Origin: Ligustrum vulgare
Lineage: Eukaryota > Streptophyta > Magnoliopsida > Lamiales > Oleaceae
Assembly: GCA_963555705.1 (NCBI GenBank)
Contig: OY743176.1
Coordinates: 45,027,026-45,091,025, forward strand
Length of the DNA: 64,000 nt
Direction of reading: 5' to 3'
Numbering within the stretch: position 1 is the first letter of the stretch; the number at the start of each line of letters is the position of its first letter. Made by a program: the position numbers and the translations under genes. The notes beneath the pieces were generated by a model. The model made no database searches, had not been told where the DNA came from, and was given only the letters and a program-made list of their open reading frames with translations. Shown here in pieces: positions 32,905 to 41,184 of this stretch.

Positions 32905-34585
32905 ATCTATATCTATATCTATATATCTGTACTATATTTAAAAATGAAAAAGTCTTCCTCCACAAGTTATTGCCAATTACTATTCATTTTGGCTCTTTTT
33001 TTTTGGAAGTTATTAACTATTTCAAATTGGGGATGTCAATCCCCTTTTTTGTCTTGGGAAATGCGGCTGTCCATCTGACAGCTGCATCATTTAATTTTTT
33101 TTTTTTTTTTTACTTATTGGACAATTACGATTTTTATTATTATTTATAAACCAAATAATAATCTATTCAATTTTTCAAATCATTTTTTAATCATACTTCT
33201 TTTTTCTTTTCATTTTTTAATTACATATCTTACCTCGAACAACGAAAAAACCAATTTCTAAACTTGGGGAAAGATCCGAACAGAGGCTTAGATATTCATA
33301 TTTTGATGTTTTTGGGATTGCTTTGTCTTTCTTTCTTTTGAATTGCCTTTTTTTTTTTCCTTTAAAGAAAATAAAAATGATATTTTAAAGTAGTTTAGTC
33401 TATTATCTCTCTATTTGATGTTGATTTTATAGTTATTATAATTAATATTATTATTTTATGATTTATTTTATTTGTTTGTTGTTTTTATTTTAAATTTTCG
33501 ATTACACGTTCTACAAAACATTTACAAAGCACATTATTTGAAATGACGGATCTCAAACATGAGGCTAATAATAAAATGACACATTATTTTAAATAATGAG
33601 GTTTGAAATAGTAATTTTTTTTCTTTTCAAAATGTAAGGTTAAAAGTAGAGAATTTTTAGCTTATTTGTAGATGATTTTATTGGTAACATGTGGCAGAAA
33701 ATGAGTTTTTTTGAAAAAAAAAATGATGTTTTGCATATGTGGAGAGAAAATGTATGTGATAAAAAGTAGTTTAATACACGTACAAGTATTAATTTCGATT
33801 CTACGAAAAATTTACAAATCACATTATTTGAAATAGTAATTTTTTCATAATGTAAGGTTAAAACTAAAGAATATTTTTTAGTTTGTGAATATTATTTTAT
33901 TGGTAAAATTTGACAGAAAATGAGTTTTGAAAAAAAAAATGTTTTGAGTGCAGAGAAAATGTGTAATTAAAAAGTGGAGAGAAAATGTGTGTGGTTAAAA
34001 AGTAATTTGATAAATTATTTTGTTCATAAATTGATTTATAAATTATAATGATTGCATTAAAAACATAAGCTTATATTTATTTAATTTATGCAATGTCTAT
34101 TTCATTTTGATATTCATTATTCAAAATATCACTTACCACACATTCTATAAAAATTTTACAAACCATATTATTTGAATGACGAATATAAATATGGGGTTAA
34201 TAATAACACGACACATTATTTCAAATAATGACGTTTAAAATTGTAAATTTTTTCAGGATGTAAGATTAAAAGTAGAGAATTTTTTATGTTATTTGTAGAT
34301 TATTTTATTAGTAAAATGTAACAAAAAATGAGTTTTCAATATTTTGTCATAATAATTTTTAATACACGTACAAGTATTAATTTCTCCCACACATTCTACA
34401 AAAATTTTACAAACAACATTTTTTGAAATGATGGACTCAAACATGGTGGTAATAATAAACGACACATTATTTAAAATAATGAGGTCTGAAATACTAAATT
34501 TTTTTCAAAATGTAAGGTTAAAAGTAAAGAATTTTTTTAGTTTATTTGTAAATTATTTTATTGATAAAATGTGGCAGAAAATGAG

Positions 34586-34616
<31 letters not shown>

Positions 34617-34843
34617 GATGTTTTGAATAAGTGGGGAGAGTGTGGTTAAAAGTATAGAGAAAATATGTGTGGTTAAAATGGAGTTTGAGAAATTATATTG
34701 TTTATAAATTGATTTATAAATTGTAATTATTGTATAAAAAATAGAAGCTTATATTTATTTAATTTATAAAATGTCTGTTTCATCTTGATATTTATTATTC
34801 AAAATATCGTTTTTAACAAAAGAATTCATTTTCTGCTCATTTT
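32905..34843 (+). mobile_element. Possible non-autonomous Helitron, left part
   Basis: The stretch starting near 32905 (TCTATATCTATATATCTG, then AAAATGAAAAAGTCTTCCTCC) resembles Helitron 5' ends remembered from plants. A fitting 3' end, hairpin CCGTGCATCGCACGG and ATAATAGT, lies at 45097-45123 beyond the LTR element inserted at 34844-44165. Removing that element gives a body of about 2.9 kb with internal repeats. There is no Rep-helicase. The link between the two ends is an inference. Confidence 0.35.
33500..34690. repeat. Degenerate direct repeats, about four copies
   Basis: Units of about 250 to 350 bp, starting near 33510, 33800, 34140 and 34390. They share TTTACAAA.CACATTATTTGAAAT, then AATGTAAGGTTAAAAGTAGAGAATTTTT, TATTTTATTGGTAAAATGT and CAGAAAATGAGTTTT. 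A run of about 26 T lies near 34586-34611. Confidence 0.7.
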
Positions 34844-37824
34844 TGTAGCGCCCCGAGTTCCGTATACCCGATTCACTACGTCATTTTCTGTCTAAATTTT
34901 TCGAATAATATTTTTGCGGAAGAAATAGTTGAAATTCATTTTTGGCAACATTAAATAAACTGTAATGGCCGATAAAATTGAAAACATTTATGAAACCATT
35001 TGAAATAGTAAATCGAACCATTAATTTTGTAAAGAAATTGACAATGTCATAATTTCTCAAATAAATGAACTTCTCTAAATTATTCGATTGTTTGGAAAAA
35101 AATACGGAAATCATTAACGTCAAACTTTCAACCGTTTAACGATTATTGCCACCATCATTCATCGCTCACCACCGTCTCCGAAATCTGCAAAACTGTTAAA
35201 AAGTAGGGTGAGTATTTCATGGGGGAAATACTCAGTAGACTCATCGCAAATTAATTTAATTTATAAGATGATTAAACACATAAATCCCGGCTCTTTATAA
35301 AACGGGCATTGATAGAGCTTCTTTATAAAACTGCTCTTGATAAAACTCATATTGTGCATTACAGCACGGGACATATTTTGCAAATCATAGGCTCTTTGAA
35401 ATTAGCTCTTTGAAAACAGCTCTTTGAAAACCATATACTTATAAAAATATTTTAATTATGCCAAGCATAATTTCTTTTGAAAGCATAACATAAGATATGA
35501 TTGAAATCCTCATAAACATAAGAAGACACAAGAACTTTACCGAACTTAGGTGGCAAGAATTCTTATGCAGTAAAATCATAATAACAGTAAGTTTTCATCA
35601 TAACATAGGATAAGATCGAAATCCTCATAAATATAAGAATTTTACCGAACTTAGGTGGCAAGAATTCTTATGTAGTAAAATCATAATAACAGTAAGTATA
35701 CCAAAACATAATTCATGAAATTCATAGGGATCATTTTCATCATAACATAAGATAGGATCAAAATCCTCATAAACATACGCGACAGGAATTTTACCGAACT
35801 TAGGTGGTAAATCCTCATAAACATATGGAAAGACAGGAATTTTACCGAACTTAGGTGGTAAATCCTCATAAACTTATGGAGACACAAGAACTTTACCGAA
35901 CTTAGGTGGTAAGAATTCTTATGTGCATAGCAATGATCCAAAACATATAAAACATTATCGTAAAAACATAGGGTATACTTACTTTTCATAAAAACATAAG
36001 GTATATTTACCTTTCATAAAACATACTTAATTTTCTTGAAAATTGACTTTCACAAGTCACATGACATTTATATGAAATCATAATTTAAATCAATTAATAA
36101 GTGCGAGTCTACCTCAATCCGACGAGTGCAAAGTTGAGCGGGAATGACTTCAATTTCTTTAAATTCTCCGTACGCTTCGTCTTAGCCAATAAGTCACTTT
36201 AGTCTATCGAATATATAGTTCAAAATGATAAATTATAATTTGAGGACTAAAATTGATGTTTTGAAAGTTGAAGGACTAAAATGAATATCTTTGAAAAGTT
36301 GAGGGACTAAAATTGATACTTTTGAAACTTGAGCTTAAAAGTAAATCAGCAGGGACTGAAATGATAAGTTTGAAGCTAAAAGGACTGAATAAAACCTTTT
36401 TAAAACTTGAGGGGCTGATTTGAAATAACTTTAAAACTTTAAAAGGGCTGAAATAAACTATTCAAAGCTGTAGGGACTGATTTAAATCATTCAGAAAACG
36501 TAGGGACCAAAGTGCAAATTTCTGAAAAACTTAAAAATATATCCTCAGATCCGTTCTCTCTCTCTGTCAAAAACGCACTCCGTCTCTCTCTCTACTCACA
36601 TTCGTTTCAGAACGCAGAGAAGGGAGGGAGGAATATTCCGGTTTACAGCCGGTGGAACGCCGGCGAATCGTAGGTGTAAGGTGTGGCGAGCGACGGGAAA
36701 AGGGTGGAAGTTTTGATTTGGTTTCAGGTGCGAGGTTAGGCGCGAAATCGAAGTGTAACCTAGGTTTTGAATTCGCGACTTTCCGGCGAAAAAACCGGTC
36801 AATCAGTCGGCGGTAGAGGTATTGTTCTGGTTCAGTAATTGGTTATCGATTTGGAGCGAATTTGATGTGAAACCTAGACACTGGAGGCTGAGTTTGGAGA
36901 TGCGATTTCCGGTGGAACTCCGGTCAAAACTGATTGGAGTTCGAGGTAAGTGCTATGGGTAAATTGATTCTTGGTTTTTGTTTTGGGTTTTATTTTGATT
37001 TGGGGCTTTGGCACTGAATTGGAGTTGGTCAGAGACTCGATTGGTTGATGGCAGTTGGGTGTTTTGGTTATGATTGAAGTGCTGCAGTGGACTGATGGTG
37101 TAAAAAGGGTGATTTGGGCAGTGGTGGAAATCCGGTGGTGGTGATGAAGTTGCAGTCGATGAGTGCAGACAGTGGTGGCTGGATTGCATTGTGATGGTTC
37201 GGACTATGAGTTGGAGGTGGTAACTTGACAGTGATGATACTGATTGCAGTGTAAATGGTTTGTGCAGTAGTTGCTAAGATGGAGATGATAATGGTGATAT
37301 AGTGGGTTGAATTTGATTTCTGAATGGTGATGAAGATGTATGCTTATATATATTGTATTGTGGAATCTAAGTACATGGAAGTGTGAGTTGTGCCATGAGT
37401 ATTGAAATGAAGATGGGGTAGATGATGATAATGATGAAGATGCTTTGCTTGTACAATTATGGTTTAATATAATGAAGGTTCGTGGCTATGGATTGATGCT
37501 GATAATAATGGAGCTGAAAAGGAATTTGTGGGTGGTGGCTATGGCTTAGAAAATTGACTAACTTCGATTAGGAAGCGTATTTAAAACAGATATATTTTCG
37601 GACTGAAAATATGATTTTGAAATAATACTTTGAATAAATAATTAAAATAACATAATTTTAGAAATTCGGATTTTAATTTAAAATCGAACAAATTCGATAT
37701 TTCTTGACTTGGCTAGACGAATTCGTCGCGGCGTTAACTTCAAAATAATAAATGAAATAGTAGCGACACAATTTTCTAAATATTAAAATAATTATTTATT
37801 GCATAAAAATTCTGGGTCGCTATA
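34844..37824 (-). repeat. 3' LTR of the LOG-bearing element
   Basis: 2981 bp, almost identical to 41185-44165; the one difference I found is at about 36608 (A here, T in the partner). Contents: a minisatellite (35503-35925), repeated GGGACTAAAATTGAT-like units (36230-36500), a CT-rich stretch (36550-36600), and on the plus strand a G-rich leader-like block ending in GAG|GTAAGTGC near 36945. Short frames inside it occur twice because the LTR does; none looks like a gene. Confidence 0.95.
35503..35925. repeat. LTR minisatellite
   Basis: Five units of about 50 to 110 bp sharing AATCCTCATAAACATA and TTTACCGAACTTAGGTGG, several with AAGAATTCTTATG. The same array recurs at about 41844-42266 in the other LTR. 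Confidence 0.85.
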
Positions 37825-38550
37825 ATCTTACCTCCTTAAAATAATTTCGTCCTCGAAATTAAACTTACTTAATCTTATAATTTCTGAATACTTAATCAGA
37901 ATCTCTTCTTCTTATCATCGAATATTCTCAAAATAATCAAAACAATTCCCAATCGTATGTAAAAATTTCATCATATCTTGTAGTTTTCATGTAACTTGTC
38001 ACTTATCATCGTATCATGTGACCTCAAATATTCGTATATATCTCTAAAATTTCAACAAATCTTTACTGACATATCGTATCATAATAATTTTTTCCTTTCT
38101 TATCATCGAAAATTCCCAAAATAATCAAAGAATTACCTGAATATTTTCTCTACGTAATATACCCAAACATATCAACATAATATCATCAACTTATCTTTCC
38201 AATATTTGTAACCCAAAATTCAGTAAACAAATATCTCCCAAAACTAAGATTCTATACTTAAATGTCACCACATTTCCTGCAAAGTATTTCTTTCACTTGT
38301 ATATACGTATGAATTCTGATTCAATACGGTACTCATTTTACTTTCCACGTATCATCACACTATACCAAGATTATCATTATTAAAACAAAATATCAGTACC
38401 CATAATCCAAGAAAATATTCCAAATCTCCAATCAAATCTCCTTTATCAATATAATTAACAGCGCATTACTTCTTGTCTCCTCTTTTCATTAAAATAATCC
38501 TGCGCTTTCTTGCTAGTCACAACATCACGCGGATTCACTCAGATCCTTTT
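37825..38550. other. Interior spacer with polypurine tract
   Basis: Non-coding, AT-rich. Its left edge carries the minus-strand tract AAGGAGGTAAGAT next to the LTR. At 38499-38532 the plus strand has GCGCTTTCTT and CACGCGG, a pairing that recurs loosely at 39169-39187 upstream of the LOG-like ORF. Confidence 0.6.
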
Positions 38551-38563
38551 CGCTTTTAAATAG
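38551..38563 (+). promoter_or_regulatory. CTTTTAAATAG box before the Cys-rich ORF
   Basis: CGCTTTTAAATAG, 33 bases before the ATG at 38596. A near copy, CGGCTTTAAATAG, precedes the LOG-like ORF. It could be a TATA box or, if the cassette is of RNA-virus origin, a subgenomic RNA start. Neither is shown. Confidence 0.45.
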
Positions 38564-38595
38564 TTCATGCTGAGAAGAGGTTGAATCATCAAACA

Positions 38596-39147
38596 ATGGA
38601 TATCATTCTTTCTAACATTCGCAAGTATTATTCCAGTCTTCCTATGAATGATCTGAGAAAGATCTATAAAATAAGGCTCGAAAGATTGAGGTTGCTGATG
38701 GCTCATGGTGTTCCAGAAGATGTTCGCTGGTTGATAGAAGCAAAGGTTCGACTATCTGGTGAATTACCAACAACATTTCTAAAGCACATGCCTGGTTTAG
38801 GCAAAAGCACTTTTGCAAAGAAACGAAGAGCAAAAAGACTGGGTGGTTGCTACAAATGTGCTCGTTGGAACTGTAATACTCGTTGCAAATCAGTAGGATA
38901 TTCTTCTACTAATCGGGATGATAAAATCGAATTCATAAAGGGTGGACTGAGTAAGGAGTCTTTGGATGATATTCGACTGACTCCTGAGACGCACCCAAGT
39001 GGTTATGTGCAACGTGAACTTCTCTCCTTATACACTCAATTTAACGAGGACAAAAATCGTTATAGTCTCCAAAATATAATAGCAAAAGATCCTGTTTGCC
39101 AGTCTGTTTTACAAAATGAGGCTTCTGGCAGTTCAGCAATGTTATAA
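38596..39147 (+). CDS. Basic Cys-rich protein, viral nucleic-acid-binding-like
   Basis: 183 codons from the first ATG (MDIILSNIRKYYSSL); an in-frame TTG 15 bases upstream is ignored. The centre is very basic, STFAKKRRAKRLGG, and is followed directly by a cysteine cluster, CYKCARWNCNTRC, then DDKIEFIKGGLS. A basic stretch running into a Cys cluster and then a short hydrophobic segment is the pattern of the cysteine-rich nucleic-acid-binding proteins of carlaviruses and related plant RNA viruses. Resemblance was judged by eye and is not proof of origin. The N-terminal 70 and C-terminal 60 residues are not recognised. No introns. It lies 300 bp upstream of the LOG-like ORF on the same strand and antisense to the element that carries it. 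Confidence 0.7.
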   Translation: MDIILSNIRKYYSSLPMNDLRKIYKIRLERLRLLMAHGVPEDVRWLIEAKVRLSGELPTTFLKHMPGLGKSTFAKKRRAKRLGGCYKCARWNCNTRCKSVGYSSTNRDDKIEFIKGGLSKESLDDIRLTPETHPSGYVQRELLSLYTQFNEDKNRYSLQNIIAKDPVCQSVLQNEASGSSAML

Positions 39148-39360
39148 GGTAAATCTTTTAAAATATTTTGCTGCTTTCTTTCACGCGTTTTGAAAATAAA
39201 ATATATTTTCCTTTTCTCGAGTTTTGATAAAGCTGGAAATAAAATATTAAATCGCCGAAAGGTGACAGCCTCGATACGATAAAAATATTCAAAAGTGGGC
39301 TGATTTTGTCAAAAGTAAATCTTTACTTTTTCAGAATCAATCAAAAACAGTAAATTTTTC

Positions 39361-39373
39361 CGGCTTTAAATAG
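39361..39373 (+). promoter_or_regulatory. CTTTAAATAG box before LOG-like ORF
   Basis: CGGCTTTAAATAG, 75 bases before the ATG at 39448. It matches the box at 38551-38563. Its repetition before each ORF suggests that each is expressed from its own start. Confidence 0.45.
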
Positions 39374-39447
39374 CCAAACATATTTCATAGTTCAGGCATC
39401 CCAAAATCACATCTTCTTCGTAAGTTTTCCTTTCTTTACTATCAAAG

Positions 39448-40101
39448 ATGGAAGCACCAAAACTTCGACAAATCAAAACTATTTGTGTATTTTGTGGATC
39501 AAAAGTAGGGAAAGGCTTCGGTTATCTAGAAGCGGCTGTAGATCTTGGAAAGAAACTGGGGGAAAAAGGTATCACTCTTGTATATGGGGGTGGTAGCAGT
39601 GGTCTAATGGGTTGTGTTTCCCAATCTGCTCTTGCAGAGAAATCAAAAGTAATCGGTGTTATACCTGTCCCTTTGGTAGATGTTGCAGGCAAAACACGAG
39701 GGCATGAAGTTCAAACCTTATCCATCCATGAACGCATAACTTGTATGTTATATGGTTCTGATGCCTTTATAGCCCTGCCCGGAGGTTTTGGTACCTTAGA
39801 AGAAATCTTTAACATTACCTCGTGGGCTCAACTAGATCTCCATACTAAGCCTATTGGGCTTCGGAATGTTAACAATTTCTTTGATGGTTTGTTAACTTTT
39901 CTTGATTATGCTGTGGAACAGGGATTCATCTCTCCATTTTCCAGAAGGCTTCTTATTTCTGCTCCTACTATTGATGAACTACTGGATAAGCTGCAGTCAT
40001 ATATCTCAATACAAGATCCAGCAGGAGTTAAGATAGATTGGTCGCAAGGAAGGGGAATCAAGCGAAAATGGAGTCCGGTTAATGTAAACTTAACTCTGTG
40101 A
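39448..40101 (+). CDS. LOG: LOG-like cytokinin-activating phosphoribohydrolase
   Basis: 217 codons, close to the usual length of plant LOG proteins. LOG enzymes release free cytokinin bases from cytokinin riboside 5'-monophosphates in the cytosol. Landmarks in order: ICVFCGSKVGKG (residues 12-23), LVYGGGSSGLMGCVSQ (44-59), VIGVIPVPL, IHERITCM (Arg 96 kept) and the signature PGGFGTLEE (111-119), then WAQLDLHTKPIGL and the C-terminal helix region. Known LOGs usually read RK in the Arg segment; here it is RI, which may alter substrate or activity. Host LOG genes have several introns but this frame has none, so it derives from an RNA copy. It sits inside a retrotransposon, antisense to it. No stop or frameshift is visible. 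Confidence 0.9.
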   Translation: MEAPKLRQIKTICVFCGSKVGKGFGYLEAAVDLGKKLGEKGITLVYGGGSSGLMGCVSQSALAEKSKVIGVIPVPLVDVAGKTRGHEVQTLSIHERITCMLYGSDAFIALPGGFGTLEEIFNITSWAQLDLHTKPIGLRNVNNFFDGLLTFLDYAVEQGFISPFSRRLLISAPTIDELLDKLQSYISIQDPAGVKIDWSQGRGIKRKWSPVNVNLTL

Positions 40102-40333
40102 ATCTTAGAATAGGTGGGGGTAGAGTACGGAGTATTCTCACTCTCGAGACACCCCTCCATTTACTAGGATTTCCTTAATGTTTAAATCTTGTGTGTACCT
40201 CAAAGGTTCCAGGTGGTAGATTACGGAGTATTCTTACTCTCGAAACACACCTCTTTGAAGGTTTCTTTATTTCCTCAAAAGATCAGAGGTGGTAGGATAC
40301 GGCTACTCCGGAAACACATCTCTCATTTTGAGG
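40101..40333 (+). repeat. Three tandem stem-loops after LOG
   Basis: Three related hairpins, 40101-40171, 40198-40261 and 40273-40333. Outer stems: AATCTTAG with CTAGGATT, CAAAG with CTTTG, and CCTCAAAA with TTTTGAGG. Inner stems pair GGTG-type and CACCT-type arms. The apical part is conserved: GGTGGTAG, TACGGAGTATTCT, CTCTCGAAACAC. Stem arms differ between units while pairing is kept, which points to selected or inherited RNA structure. Confidence 0.75.
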
Positions 40334-40421
40334 ATTATCCCATGCTTCTCTCGTTTGCTTTTGTGTGTTTCATGTATTTCCTTTCCAGTGTGACTCTTGT
40401 GTGTTCTCCTTATGAGAAAAT

Positions 40422-40427
40422 AATAAA
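40422..40427 (+). terminator. Possible poly(A) signal
   Basis: AATAAA, about 320 bases after the LOG stop and 90 bases after the last stem-loop, on the same strand as the two ORFs. Confidence 0.45.
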
Positions 40428-40459
40428 ATCTCTGCTATCATCTACTAAATCTCGTTTGT

Positions 40460-41169
40460 GATGTAAATGAACTTGCATGTCTAACCTTAATTCCTTTAGT
40501 AGATGCTTATCATATCATGCTCTTAATTCCAAACGATAAAAATTCTAGGCAGAGTTTCCCTTGTAATTTGGACTTATCCAAACCATAAGCATACTTCATA
40601 ACTCACAATAATAAATAACTCCACATTTAATCACAACGATAAAAAAAATATTGAAAACGATTCCAACACTTCAATATCATCAAAATATCTCATAATTCAA
40701 TTCATAATTCCTCAACATAACAATTTCAAATCATATTTTTCAATATCACAATATCACTTCCTTCCATACCTTAATTGGCTCAAAAGACTACTCATAATTA
40801 TAAATATATACCATAAATCATATTCCCTTATGCTCAACACTCGTTTTCTTTCTTAAAAAAAATTTCTCATAATCATACATTAAAGCATATAAGTTATGAC
40901 AAAGCATAACAACATCATTATTTTCGAAAGATACATTCTTATTTCTCATAAATCATAAGTATCCGAAATACTGTTCATTCTTTCTCATAAATCAATAAAA
41001 TGAGTATTCGAAATACTGAAATAACTTTAAACATCATAAACTTCTTTACCTCGGAGTTGGTGGAACGAATGATGGCAGTGGCAATCTTCATCAATAAAAT
41101 TTTATAATGGAAAATATTTCTTGAAAATTCTTTTTGAAAATTTTTTCCAGTCTACAGAAACGCAGACTA
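40460..41169. other. Interior spacer of the LOG-bearing element
   Basis: AT-rich non-coding DNA between the LOG-like cassette and the primer-binding site. No gag or pol remnant was recognised on either strand. Confidence 0.6.
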
Positions 41170-41181
41170 GCTCTGATACCA
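41170..41181 (-). promoter_or_regulatory. Primer-binding site, initiator tRNA-Met type
   Basis: On the minus strand TGGTATCAGAGC, three bases inside the 5' LTR. It shows that the element is transcribed leftward, opposite to its two ORFs. Confidence 0.92.
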
Positions 41182-41184
41182 ACT

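Noticed and set aside
35681..35989. 102-codon open frame, duplicated at 42022-42330
   Set aside because: It lies in the LTR minisatellite and repeats only because the LTR is duplicated; the peptide is repetitive and hydrophobic.
36596..37189. Two minus-strand frames in the LTR, repeated at 42937-43530
   Set aside because: Low-complexity leader-like DNA; no recognisable protein and duplicated with the LTR.
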